From contig JAUSID010000093.1 in assembly GCA_030648295.1 (NCBI GenBank), positions 1 through 60,507 on the forward strand: a stretch of 60,507 nucleotides of DNA. The letters run 5' to 3'. The notes beneath the pieces are model-generated. The model searched no databases. It was not told the DNA's origin and saw only the letters and a program-made list of their open reading frames with translations. This document shows positions 40,638 to 50,526 of this stretch, piece after piece. Source of the DNA: Opitutaceae bacterium (GTDB taxonomy: Bacteria > Verrucomicrobiota > Verrucomicrobiia > Opitutales > Opitutaceae). Numbering within the stretch: the first letter of the stretch is position 1; every line of letters starts with the position of its first letter. The translations under genes and the position numbers were made by a program.

Positions 40638-43490
40638 ATGTCCGCTCCGAAGCACCCCCATGCCTTCATCCGCGGCGCGTGCGCCGCTGTTTTCGCCGGC
40701 CTCTCGTTGGGCGTGCGTGCCGGCGACATCGCGGGCCGGGCCTACGATGTGAACACCGGCAGCTTTCTGCCGGGTGTCGCCATCGAGGTGGAGGGACGCG
40801 CCATCAGCGCGATCACGGACAGCGACGGCAGCTTCCGCCTCGCGAACGTTCCGGCCGGCACGCATCGGCTACGCGCGAATTACCTCGGCTACGAGCCGAC
40901 GATCGCGAACGTCAGCGTTCCCACGACCGGTGATGTCACGATGGACTTGAATGTCGGCGGTGAAGTGCAGCGGCTGGCCGCGTTCACCGTCGAAGGTTAC
41001 CGCGAAGGTTACGCGCGCGCGCTCCAGCAAAAGCGGACGGCGGACAATGTCATGGACATCATCTCGGCGGATTCGGTCGGCAACCTGCCCGATCGCAATG
41101 TCGCCGATGCGCTCTCGCGGATCGCCGGTGTATCCGTGATTGCGGACAACGGCGAGGGCCGCTTCGTCTCGATTCGCGGCGCCGATCCGAACCTCAACGC
41201 GGTGACGCTCAATGGCGCGACGCTCGCGGCGCCCGGCGTCGATGGCCGCTCGGGTCGCGCGATGCCGCTCGACGTCATCGGCTCGTCGCAAATTTCGCAG
41301 CTCGAGGTGGTGAAGACGCTCACGCCCGACATGGACGGGACGGGCATAGGCGGCGCGATCAACATCAAGAGCAGCAGCGCCTTCGAGCGAAAGGAGCGGT
41401 ACCTCAGCGGTTCGCTCGGCGCGGGCTACAGCGATCTCGCCCGCGATCAAATCTACGAGGGCGACATCACCTTCACGGATCGATTCGGGCCGCAGCGCAC
41501 GTTCGGCGTGGCGCTGTCAGCCAGTTATTCGCGGCGGCCGTTCCGGACCGAGGCGATCCAGAGCACGTGGGGCGTGCAGACGATTGCGGGCACGCCGACG
41601 ATTGTGCCGAACTCGCTCGAGATCCTGCCCGAGGACGCGGTCCGCGATCGACTCGGGTTCAACGCCAACCTCGAATACCGACCCAGCGACTCGACGCAGG
41701 TGTATCTGCGCAGCATCTACAATCGGTTCGAGGAGGAAAACTTCCGGCAGGAGGTCGTCAACGAGCAGAATGGCGGCGCTTCGCTGGTGAGTCCGACGGT
41801 CGTGCGCTGGGCCAATGCGCGGGCGGAGCGGCGCGTGTTCTGGAACCGGTCGAAGCAGACGCTGATGAACTTCACCGCCGGGGGCAGCCACCGGTTCGGA
41901 CCGCTGACGATTCTGCCCGAGCTCACCTACTCCTATGCGCAGGAGCGGCAGCCGGAGCGGTTCCAGACCGGGCAGTTTCGCGGCGGCAACACGGTGGCGG
42001 GCCCGATGACGCTCGATTTCTCGACGTTCCGTTACGGATTCGCCACCGGGTCGTCGATCTATCTCAACCCGGCGCAGTATCCAAACCGCCGATTCAGCTT
42101 CGAGCGCAGCAGCGTCGAGGAGACGACGTGGACGCCACGGGTCGATTTGAAGTGGAACGTGGACGAGTTGCTGGGCGGGCGCGGTGAGCTCAAGGCCGGC
42201 GCCAAGTTGAACCAGCGCGAGCGCTACGTGCACGATCGGTCGGATCGTTATACCGGACCGGGTTCGCTGACCATCGCCACGACGGGTGCGGCCCGCGCGA
42301 CCGGCCAGTCGGTGCTCGGTTACAACACCGGCTTCGACATCGACTACGCCACGCTGCGCAACTGGGTTAACACGAACCTGGGCTCGCTGAACTACGATGC
42401 CGTCGGCTCGAACGAAAACAACGTCGAGGACACGTATGACACCGAGGAGGAAATCGGTTCGCTCTATGGCATGGCAACGGTGCGCTACGGCAACCTGACG
42501 GTGCTCGGGGGGGCGCGGTATGAACACACCGACGCGGAAATCCGCGGCTACGAATATCGCACGCGGGGCAACACGTTCATTGGCGTGTTCCCGAACCGCG
42601 GCTCGTTCACGTACGACAACATCATGCCGAACGTGCAGGCGCGGTTCGCCGTGCGCGACAACCTCGTCGTTCGCGCCGCCTACACCTCGACGATCGGCCG
42701 GCCGCGGTACGAGAACGCCGCGCCGAAATCCACGCTGGCCTACGCCCCGGACCTGGTGGATCCGAATCCCGCCTTTCCCTTCAACGGCACGCTCACGATC
42801 GGCAACCCGCGGCTGAAGCCGTATGAGGCGCAGAACTACGATTTCGCGGTGGAGTATTATCATCGTTCCGGCGGCATCGTGTCCGTGGCGGCGTTTCACA
42901 AGGACGTCGACAACCCGATTTATCGCTTCACCCAGGACCTCCGCGGCGTGAGCCACAACGGCCTCGCGTTCGACGAATTGCGCACGAGCGAGTTCCGCAA
43001 CGCGGAGTCGGGCAAAATCACCGGCCTCGAACTGGCGGTGCAGCTGCCGCTGAAATTCCTGCCGCGCGCCTTCCAGGGTTTCGGGATCGACGCGAATTAC
43101 ACGCGCATTTCATCCGAGGTGCACGTGCAGAACCGCACCGACGATCTGCCGTTCTTCGAGCAGCCGGATGACGCGGCCAACCTGTCGCTGTATTATCAGG
43201 AGGGGCGGATCCAGGCGCGCGTCGCGTGGAATTACCAGAGCGCGAGCCTGCGCGAGTTGCGGCCGCTGTTTGGCAGCGGGCTCAATTTGCCGGCCGATTA
43301 TTACCGGTCGGATCGCTACTCGATTGACGCGCAGGCGAGCTACAAGATCACCGAGAATTTCCGCGTGTTTCTGAATGGGCAAAACCTCACGAACCAGCCA
43401 CAGGACACCTACACGGGCGAGCAGAACCGGCTGCGCTACAGCCGCGAGTTCGGCTATAACATCCGCGGCGGCGTCCGGTTCCGGTTTTGA
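40638..43490 (+). CDS. TonB-dependent receptor, carboxypeptidase-regulatory-like N-terminus
   Basis: This 950-residue outer-membrane receptor has a signal peptide (IRGACAAVFAGLSLGVRA), then a regulatory-like domain (AGDIAGRAYDVNTGSFLPGV), the TonB-box-like AAFTVEGYRE, the plug (MDIISADSVGNLPDRNVADA, SRIAGVSVIADNGEGRFVSI, MDGTGIGGAINI) and a long barrel ending in GYNIRGGVRFRF. It differs enough from the receptor at 21669 to suggest another ligand. It is the last gene of the plus-strand block, 82 nt after the kinase gene. No SusD is present. The kinase stop codon region contains a TTGACA, but no good -10 follows at proper distance. Confidence 0.93.
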   Translation: MSAPKHPHAFIRGACAAVFAGLSLGVRAGDIAGRAYDVNTGSFLPGVAIEVEGRAISAITDSDGSFRLANVPAGTHRLRANYLGYEPTIANVSVPTTGDVTMDLNVGGEVQRLAAFTVEGYREGYARALQQKRTADNVMDIISADSVGNLPDRNVADALSRIAGVSVIADNGEGRFVSIRGADPNLNAVTLNGATLAAPGVDGRSGRAMPLDVIGSSQISQLEVVKTLTPDMDGTGIGGAINIKSSSAFERKERYLSGSLGAGYSDLARDQIYEGDITFTDRFGPQRTFGVALSASYSRRPFRTEAIQSTWGVQTIAGTPTIVPNSLEILPEDAVRDRLGFNANLEYRPSDSTQVYLRSIYNRFEEENFRQEVVNEQNGGASLVSPTVVRWANARAERRVFWNRSKQTLMNFTAGGSHRFGPLTILPELTYSYAQERQPERFQTGQFRGGNTVAGPMTLDFSTFRYGFATGSSIYLNPAQYPNRRFSFERSSVEETTWTPRVDLKWNVDELLGGRGELKAGAKLNQRERYVHDRSDRYTGPGSLTIATTGAARATGQSVLGYNTGFDIDYATLRNWVNTNLGSLNYDAVGSNENNVEDTYDTEEEIGSLYGMATVRYGNLTVLGGARYEHTDAEIRGYEYRTRGNTFIGVFPNRGSFTYDNIMPNVQARFAVRDNLVVRAAYTSTIGRPRYENAAPKSTLAYAPDLVDPNPAFPFNGTLTIGNPRLKPYEAQNYDFAVEYYHRSGGIVSVAAFHKDVDNPIYRFTQDLRGVSHNGLAFDELRTSEFRNAESGKITGLELAVQLPLKFLPRAFQGFGIDANYTRISSEVHVQNRTDDLPFFEQPDDAANLSLYYQEGRIQARVAWNYQSASLRELRPLFGSGLNLPADYYRSDRYSIDAQASYKITENFRVFLNGQNLTNQPQDTYTGEQNRLRYSREFGYNIRGGVRFRF

Positions 43491-43540
43491 CCGCGAATCT
43501 GTTTTAACGGCGAAGGGACGCGAAGGGACGCGGAGCGGCG
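43489..43540. repeat. Family C-related repeat (CGCGAAGGGACGCGAAGGG)
   Basis: The stretch begins ACCGCGAATCTGTTTTAACG and goes on with GGACGCGAAGGGACGCG units, a member of the family at 7758-7880. It lies directly after the receptor stop. Confidence 0.6.
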
Positions 43541-43978
43541 CGGCCGCAATCAAGGCAACACGTGTTGTCGTCCGCCGCGCCGCGGGAGCAGGGAGAAAGG
43601 AGCCTCTCGACGAGCTCGAGGGCGACAAGTCGATGAATCGGCTCGCCGTGAGCTTGTCGAATCGGCCGGGAGCAGGAAAAAACCGTTCCTGAGCGTGCGC
43701 TCATTCGCGTGAATTCGCGGTTGAATCGAATTTCGGACAGAGGAGATGACCGCCATAATTTCCTCGCAGATGAGTAGCGGATTGGCGCGGGCCGGCTGTC
43801 ACCGAGCGAACAAACATAACGAGAAACATTCTCGCCCTCTGCTGCGTCATTCTGTATTCACATTGCCCTTCGGGCCGGTGCGGTTTCCGCGACGGCTCTC
43901 TCGAGCGGATACAGGTAGTTCTCCTCATTCCGCTTCAATCGCGTTCCAGACTCAACCTCAGTGCGAAATTCCCGCCTT
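43541..43978. other. Intergenic region before the giant protein genes
   Basis: It holds a second, inverted family C unit (TCATTCGCGTGAATTCGCGG at 43701-43720) and a GACAAG/CTTGTC-rich stretch around 43625-43660 that is partly self-complementary (CGACAAGTCGATG). No coding region is supported. A promoter for the following gene is expected between 43730 and 43978, but I see no strong consensus. Confidence 0.45.
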
Positions 43979-46900
43979 ATGAACCTCGCTTCGATCGGAA
44001 GTGGTATGTCGTTTTATTCCTGGCCGCGGCGCGCGCGCCAGTTCGCGATCCTGGCCGCCGCGGGATTGTTCGCCACTCTCACGTCAGCGCAGAATGCAAT
44101 CAGCACCTACGCGGGCGCAGCGCTGACACCGGGCACCACCGACACGGCGGTCGGGCCGGCGACGCTGGCGCGGTTCAATACGCCCAAGGGCGTGGCGGTC
44201 GACAGCTCCGGTAACGTATACGTTGCCGACTCTTCGAACGGCACCATCCGCAAGATTACCGCCGCCGGTATCGTTTCCACCATCGCGACGGGACTGCTCA
44301 ATCCGAGCGGCGTGGCCGTCGACACCGCCGGCGTGGTCTACATCGCCGACACCGGCCATCACACCATCGTCAAGGTCAGCGGTGCCACAGTCACCACCAT
44401 CGCCGGCAGCTCCGGGCTGATTGGGCACGTGACCAACGGCGCCATCGGCGCGGCGGCGCGGTTCTTCAATCCCACCGGCATCGCCGTGAACGGGGCGGGC
44501 ACGATCGCCTACGTCGCCGACACGAGCAATCATGTGATTTGCCGGATCGACCTTGGCACCGGCGCCGTCACGACCATTGCCGGTATCGCGGTAGAAGGTG
44601 GATCGGGCACCGCCAGTTACGCGAACGGTTCCCCGGGTACGGCGGCGACCTTCAATCAGCCTTACGCAGTAGCGCTGAATGCGGCCGGCACATTGCTCTT
44701 CGTCGCCGACTACAACAATCATGTCATTCGTCAGGTCGACCTCGCGTCCTCAAACGCCGTGACGACGTTCTCCGGGACGGCCCCGCCGACGTCCACCTTC
44801 GGCAGTTCCGATTCGCCGCCGCTGTTCCGCTTCCCGTCCGGCGTCGCCGTGGATTCGGCAGGCAATGTCTATGTCACCGAACAGGGCAACAACACCATTC
44901 GCAAGATCACCTCCGCCGGCGCCGTCAGTACATTGGCCGGCCTCGCCCCCGCGAGCGGCAACGCCGACGGGATCGGTTCGAACGCGCGGTTCAATGCGCC
45001 GTTTGGCGTCGCAGTGAAGGCGGATGGCACCGCGATGTACGTGGGGGACAGCTTTAACCACACGATCCGGCTGGGCACCGCGGCGGTCGCCCCGAACATC
45101 ACCACCCAGCCGGCGAGCACCACGGCGCTGGTTGGCGGCTCGGCAACGTTTACCGTTGTGGCCACGGGCACCCCGGCGCCCACCTACCAGTGGCAGCTGA
45201 ACGGCAGCAACCTCAGTGGCGCGACGAACGCGACGCTGACGATCAACCCCGTGGCGACGACAAGTGCCGGCATCTACACCGTCTTCGTCACCAATGTTGC
45301 CGGTGCAGTGACTTCGAGTGCGGCAACGTTGACGGTTAACGCGGCTCCTCTGATCACGAACACGCAGACCACCTTTTCCTTTCTCGTCGGCGCGACGGCG
45401 AGCACGTTCACGGTGACCGCGACCGGAAGTCCGGCCCCCAACCAGTTCAATGTCATCAGCGGGTCATTCCCCACCTGGCTCACGCTGAATAGCGCCAACG
45501 GAGTTATTTCAATCACGTCAGGACAATCGGTGCCAACGAGCGCCGCGGGCCAGTCCTTCCTGTTCCGCGTCCGGGTGAGCAATGGTGTTGGCACGCCGGC
45601 CGAGGCGGACTTCACGCTGACGGTCCAGAATGCGCCGGTGATTAGCGTCCAGCCGGTCGCGCGAAACATCGCGGCAGGACAATCGACCACGTTCAGCGTC
45701 ACGGCGACGGGTACGCCCGCGCCGACGGCGTACCAATGGTACCGCATTCCGTACGGCGGCGCGGCCACGGTGCTGCTCAACGATCTGGTGACCTACTCCG
45801 GCGTGACGACCAGCACGCTGTCCGTCTCCAACGTAACGAATGCGATGAATGGCGATCAGTTCTATGTGATCGTCGACAATGGCGTCGGTCAGACGACAAG
45901 TTCGTTCGCGCTGCTGACCGTCGCACAGGCGCCGACCGTGTTTTACTCGGCCGCCAGCACCACCTTCGTGGTCGGTCAGGTGGGGATCTTCACGTTCCAG
46001 GCAAATGGCACGTCGCCGGTACAGTACAACTATGTGGCCGGAACTTTCCCCTCGTGGTTGTCGCTCAACACCACGACCGGCGTGCTCACGAGCAACAGCG
46101 CCGTCACCGCGGACCAGGGCGGACTCCAATATCAATTCACCGTCCGCGCGAGCAACAGCGGCGGCAACTTCGACCACCTGTTCACGCTGATTGTGTCCGC
46201 CACGCCCATCGCGCCGGTGATCACGACGCAGCCGCAAGCGCAGGCGGTGGGATTGGGGCAGAACGCCACCTTCACCGTCGTTGCGGCCGGCAGCCCCTCG
46301 CCAGGCTACCAGTGGCAGCGCTACCGGGTCGGCGACTCGTCGTTCGCCCCGCTGGCGGAGGGCGGAAATTACAGCGGCACCAACACCGCCACGCTGACGA
46401 TCACGAACGTCACCTCGGGGATGAGCAACGACCTTTACCAGGTGATCGTGACCAACATCAACGGGACGACCACCAGCAATTCCGCCCAGCTCACCATCGC
46501 GCTTGGCTCCGTGTTCTCGACGTTCGCCGGGCAGGCCGGAATCGCCGGCTGGGTTGACGATACCGGCATCGCGGCGCGATTCCGCAACCCGAGCAGCATC
46601 ACAGTGGATTCCGTCGGCAACGCCTATGTCGCCGATGCGGGTAACCACGTCATCCGCAAGATCAGCCCGACCGGGCTGGTCACGACGCTCGCGGGTTCCC
46701 CCGGCGCGCCGGGCTCGGTCGACGGCCTGGGCAGCGCGGCCCGGTTCAACACCCCGAACGGTGTCGCCGTCGATGCCAGCCTCAACGTTTATGTCGCGGA
46801 CTCGGGCAACAACACCATCCGCATGGTGACGGCCGGCGGCTCGGTCACCACGCTGGCGGGCACGCCGCTGGCCGGCGGAAATGCGGACGGGGTGGGAAGT

Positions 46901-49900
46901 GCGGCCCGATTCCTGTATCCGACCGGAATTGCCGTCGATATCGGTGGCACCCTTTACGTATCGGACACGCTGAATCACACGATTCGCCGCATCAGCGGCG
47001 GGACGCTGGTCACAACGATCGCCGGCAGCCCCGGTTCCCTCGGCAACGTGAACGGCACCGGCGCGGGCGCGAGATTCTCCTACCCGAACGGACTGGCAGT
47101 CGACACGGCGTACAACATCTATGTCGCCGACACCCAGAACCATCTTGTCCGCAAGATCACCGCCGGTGGAGTGGTGACCACGCTGGCCGGAATCGCGGGA
47201 ACGTTGGGCAGCGTCGACGGCGGACCGGGCGTGGCCCGGTTTTTCCAGCCGCAGGGTGTCGCGCTCGATACCTCGGGCAACGTCTATGTGGCCGACACGT
47301 TGAATCACCTCCTCCGCCGGATCAGTCCGGCCGGGGACGTGATCACGCTCGCCGGCCTCGCCGGCGCAGTCGGCAGCGCCGACGGTTCGGGCAACACGGT
47401 GCGGTTCTACCAGCCCTACGGCGTCGCGCTGGATACCGCCGGCAATATCTATGTCGCGGATACGCTCAACCATACCATCCGGCGGAGCGGCGGCGTGACG
47501 GCGCCGGCGATTGTCACATCGCCGCAGAACCAGGTGGCGGCGGTCGGCGGCTCGGTGACATTCACCGCCAGTGCCTCCGGCAGCCCGTCGCCTTCATACC
47601 AGTGGCAGCGTCGCCTGCCGGGCACGGATATCTTCGTCAACGTCAGCGACGGTGCGACTTACATCGGCACCGCGACGGCCGCGCTCACCATTCTCAATGT
47701 CACCAGCGAGATGAACGGCAACGAGTTCCGCGTTGTGGCGAGCAACCTGGTCAACCCGCCGGCCACGAGTTCGGGCGCGATTCTCACGGTCGGTACGCCG
47801 CCCACCATCACGAGTGCGGCGAACACCACGTTCCGGGTCGGGCAGGCCGGGACGTTCACGGTCACGACCTCGAGCGGCCTGCCGGTGACGTTCAGCGCCA
47901 CCGGAATGCCGTCGTGGCTCACGTTGAACGCGAGTTCCGGCGTGCTGAGCGGAACGCCGCCCGACCTCAACGGGTCGCCCTTCGCGATCACGATCACCGC
48001 GAACACGGGAAGCGGAACGAGCACGGCCGCGACCCAGTCGTTCCTCCTGACGGTCGAACCATCCCAGGTCGCGCCAACGATTGCGACCCAGCCGGCGAGT
48101 ACTTCGGTCAACAGCGGTGACTCGCCCACGTTCAGTGTGTCCGCCAGCGGCACCGCGCCGCTGAGCTACCAGTGGCGAAAGGACGGCTCGGCCATCAGCG
48201 GCGCGACCGGCACGTCGTACACGGTGACGAACGCCCAGGGGTCGAGCGCGGGGCTGTATTCGGTCGTGGTGAGCAACCCGTATGGCACCGCGACGTCGTT
48301 CGCCGCGAGCCTGAGCGTCAACACCCCGCCGATTTTCGACTCGCAACCACGCGCGCAAACGGTGCTCGCCGGAAATTCCGTCACGTTCAGCGCCAACGTA
48401 TCGGGTGCCTCCGGCACGACGTTCCAGTGGCGCCGCAACGGGGTTGCGCTCGCCGGGGCCAACAGCTCGACCCTCACGCTGTCCAACGTGAGCGCGGCCG
48501 ACGCCGGCAATTACGATTTGATCGTGACCAATGCGCTCGGCTCGGCGGCCAGCTCGGTTGCCCAGCTGACACTGGCCAGCGCGCCAGCGCTCCCCGTCTT
48601 CACGCTCCAGCCGGCCAGCCGGACCGTGGTCGTCGGCGGCAACGCCACCTTCAATGCCGCCGCCGCGGCGGCGCCGGCGGCGACGTATCAGTGGCGCAAG
48701 AACGGCGTCAACATCGCCGGGGCCACGAACCCAAGCTACAGCATCGTCGGCATCCAGCCGGGCGACGGAGGCAGCTACGATGTCGCGGCGAGCAACTCGA
48801 TGGGCACCGTCGTTTCCACCGCCGCCGGCGTCCGCGTCATCGCGCGCAGTTACGCCGGAATCTACTTCGGCAGCTTTGGCGGTGGACTGGGCAACTTCGC
48901 CCTCTACGTCCGCGCCGACAACAGCGGGGTGTTCCTCGGTTATCTGCCCGGATCGTCGGCTCCCGTCATGAGCGTGGGAGTGGCGGTGAACGACGCAGGT
49001 GAGTTCACGTTCAACCAGGGCGCAATCACGGCCAGTGCCGCGGCGGCCGGTGAGCCGGCGCGGGCCGCGGCCCTCAACCCGGTGACCGTCAATGGCCAGA
49101 TCGCCTCGAACGGTGCCGTGGTCGGATCGGTCTCGGGTGGCGTTTCGACCTCGCTGTCGGGTGCGCGTTCGTCGGATACGGGCGCTTCGCAAAATGTCGC
49201 CGGGCTGTATCAGGCCGGGGCGACGAACAGCGGCGCCGTGGCCTACACCATTGCCGGCGCCACCGGCCAGGCGTTCGCGCTGGTCCAGAGCGGAAACACC
49301 GCCGATGGCGGGCTGGGTTCGGTCAACAGCGTCGGACAGGTCGCCGTGGCCACGGGGCGCAGCGCGATCACCGAAACCATTGTTCCGTCCAGCGGCGCGA
49401 ACACCGTGACCGTCAGTGGCGGCATCAATGTGACGCTGACTGGCGCGAGCGAAACTGTGCTGGCGAACCAGCGGCTGCTGAACATCTCCAGCCGTGCCCG
49501 CGTTGGCAGCGGCGACACGGTGGCGATCGCCGGCTTCGTCATCTCGGGCGAGGAATCGAAACCGGTGCTCATCCGCGCCGTCGGGCCGACCCTCGGCCAG
49601 CCGCCGTTCAGCGTGCCGGGCACGCTCGGCAATCCGCGGCTGGAACTCTTCCGCGGCTCGACCTCGATTGGGACGAACACCGGAGTCGGCACGAGCACCA
49701 ACAGCACTGCCATCGCGTCCGCCGCGCAGCAAATCGGCGCATTCGCCCTCGGCAACAACGACTCCGCGATCTTCACCACCCTCGCGCCGGGTAACTACAC
49801 GGCGATCGTGAGCAGCGCCACGACCAACACCGGGGTCGTCCTCGTGGAAGTCTATGATTTGTCCGCCGCGGCCGCCGGCCAAAAACTGTTGAACATTTCC

Positions 49901-50272
49901 ACTCGCGCCACGGCGGGAAGCGCGGAGAACACCCTCATCGCCGGTGTCGTGGTGTCGGGTTCGGCGCCGAAGCGGGTCCTGATCCGCGCGGTTGGCCCCG
50001 GGCTCGCCGCTTTCGGTGTGACCGGCGTCCTCGCCCAGCCGACGCTCACCCTGTACAGCGGCAGCCAGGCCGTGGCGGCAAACACGGGGTGGACGACCTC
50101 GGCCGATGCCACGGCAATCCCAGGCGCATCGCTGAGCGTCGGCGCCTTCGGCCTCACCAGTCAGGATTCCGCGATAATCGTCACGTTCGCGCCCGGAAAC
50201 TACACGGCGCAGGTAACCGGTCCCGGCACCGCGACCGGCGTGGCGCTGATTGAAGTCTACGAACTGCCGTAA
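43979..50272 (+). CDS. Giant secreted NHL-repeat / Ig-like protein (paralogue 1)
   Basis: This 2097-residue protein from the ATG at 43979 has a signal peptide ending near TLTSAQN. Rough order: NHL propeller 1 (35-360, units like GVAVDSSGNVYVADSSNGTI), Ig-like (365-455, TTQPAS...YQWQLNG), putative-Ig with PTWLTLNSANGVIS (455-545), Ig (548-640), putative-Ig (645-735), Ig (740-830), NHL propeller 2 (840-1170), Ig, putative-Ig with PSWLTLNASSGVLSGTPP, three Ig units (to about 1620). The C-terminal module of about 470 residues ends GVALIEVYELP. That module holds two tandem copies of LNIS(S/T)RA...RAVGP, typical of Opitutaceae surface proteins. Likely a cell-surface binding or adhesive protein; no enzyme motif is visible. 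Confidence 0.88.
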   Translation: MNLASIGSGMSFYSWPRRARQFAILAAAGLFATLTSAQNAISTYAGAALTPGTTDTAVGPATLARFNTPKGVAVDSSGNVYVADSSNGTIRKITAAGIVSTIATGLLNPSGVAVDTAGVVYIADTGHHTIVKVSGATVTTIAGSSGLIGHVTNGAIGAAARFFNPTGIAVNGAGTIAYVADTSNHVICRIDLGTGAVTTIAGIAVEGGSGTASYANGSPGTAATFNQPYAVALNAAGTLLFVADYNNHVIRQVDLASSNAVTTFSGTAPPTSTFGSSDSPPLFRFPSGVAVDSAGNVYVTEQGNNTIRKITSAGAVSTLAGLAPASGNADGIGSNARFNAPFGVAVKADGTAMYVGDSFNHTIRLGTAAVAPNITTQPASTTALVGGSATFTVVATGTPAPTYQWQLNGSNLSGATNATLTINPVATTSAGIYTVFVTNVAGAVTSSAATLTVNAAPLITNTQTTFSFLVGATASTFTVTATGSPAPNQFNVISGSFPTWLTLNSANGVISITSGQSVPTSAAGQSFLFRVRVSNGVGTPAEADFTLTVQNAPVISVQPVARNIAAGQSTTFSVTATGTPAPTAYQWYRIPYGGAATVLLNDLVTYSGVTTSTLSVSNVTNAMNGDQFYVIVDNGVGQTTSSFALLTVAQAPTVFYSAASTTFVVGQVGIFTFQANGTSPVQYNYVAGTFPSWLSLNTTTGVLTSNSAVTADQGGLQYQFTVRASNSGGNFDHLFTLIVSATPIAPVITTQPQAQAVGLGQNATFTVVAAGSPSPGYQWQRYRVGDSSFAPLAEGGNYSGTNTATLTITNVTSGMSNDLYQVIVTNINGTTTSNSAQLTIALGSVFSTFAGQAGIAGWVDDTGIAARFRNPSSITVDSVGNAYVADAGNHVIRKISPTGLVTTLAGSPGAPGSVDGLGSAARFNTPNGVAVDASLNVYVADSGNNTIRMVTAGGSVTTLAGTPLAGGNADGVGSAARFLYPTGIAVDIGGTLYVSDTLNHTIRRISGGTLVTTIAGSPGSLGNVNGTGAGARFSYPNGLAVDTAYNIYVADTQNHLVRKITAGGVVTTLAGIAGTLGSVDGGPGVARFFQPQGVALDTSGNVYVADTLNHLLRRISPAGDVITLAGLAGAVGSADGSGNTVRFYQPYGVALDTAGNIYVADTLNHTIRRSGGVTAPAIVTSPQNQVAAVGGSVTFTASASGSPSPSYQWQRRLPGTDIFVNVSDGATYIGTATAALTILNVTSEMNGNEFRVVASNLVNPPATSSGAILTVGTPPTITSAANTTFRVGQAGTFTVTTSSGLPVTFSATGMPSWLTLNASSGVLSGTPPDLNGSPFAITITANTGSGTSTAATQSFLLTVEPSQVAPTIATQPASTSVNSGDSPTFSVSASGTAPLSYQWRKDGSAISGATGTSYTVTNAQGSSAGLYSVVVSNPYGTATSFAASLSVNTPPIFDSQPRAQTVLAGNSVTFSANVSGASGTTFQWRRNGVALAGANSSTLTLSNVSAADAGNYDLIVTNALGSAASSVAQLTLASAPALPVFTLQPASRTVVVGGNATFNAAAAAAPAATYQWRKNGVNIAGATNPSYSIVGIQPGDGGSYDVAASNSMGTVVSTAAGVRVIARSYAGIYFGSFGGGLGNFALYVRADNSGVFLGYLPGSSAPVMSVGVAVNDAGEFTFNQGAITASAAAAGEPARAAALNPVTVNGQIASNGAVVGSVSGGVSTSLSGARSSDTGASQNVAGLYQAGATNSGAVAYTIAGATGQAFALVQSGNTADGGLGSVNSVGQVAVATGRSAITETIVPSSGANTVTVSGGINVTLTGASETVLANQRLLNISSRARVGSGDTVAIAGFVISGEESKPVLIRAVGPTLGQPPFSVPGTLGNPRLELFRGSTSIGTNTGVGTSTNSTAIASAAQQIGAFALGNNDSAIFTTLAPGNYTAIVSSATTNTGVVLVEVYDLSAAAAGQKLLNISTRATAGSAENTLIAGVVVSGSAPKRVLIRAVGPGLAAFGVTGVLAQPTLTLYSGSQAVAANTGWTTSADATAIPGASLSVGAFGLTSQDSAIIVTFAPGNYTAQVTGPGTATGVALIEVYELP

Positions 50273-50292
50273 GTCAGGCGTGGCGCTGCGCG

Positions 50293-50316
50293 GGGCCAGG
50301 GCGATTGCCCTGGCCC
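50293..50316. terminator. Hairpin downstream of giant gene 1
   Basis: GGGCCAGGGC-GATT-GCCCTGGCCC is a perfect 10-bp stem 20 nt after the stop codon. It has no immediate T-run; still the likely end of the first giant gene's transcript. The rest of the 254-nt gap has no gene. Confidence 0.55.
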
Positions 50317-50526
50317 GCACCGGCTTTACGCGCTTTTCTCCGTCGCGCAGTCCATTTCACTTCGGCCGTTCCAACCGGCTGCGGCAGCGCCGCGCCGCCG
50401 TTTTTTGCGGGACCAAAACTCGGTTCGCGCGAACAACCGTCTTGCCCTTGTGGCTCCAGTCCGGGCACTTTCTTGCCACCAGCTTGAGCTTCGGCCCAGC
50501 CTCCCTTACAGCCCGAATATCCCGTT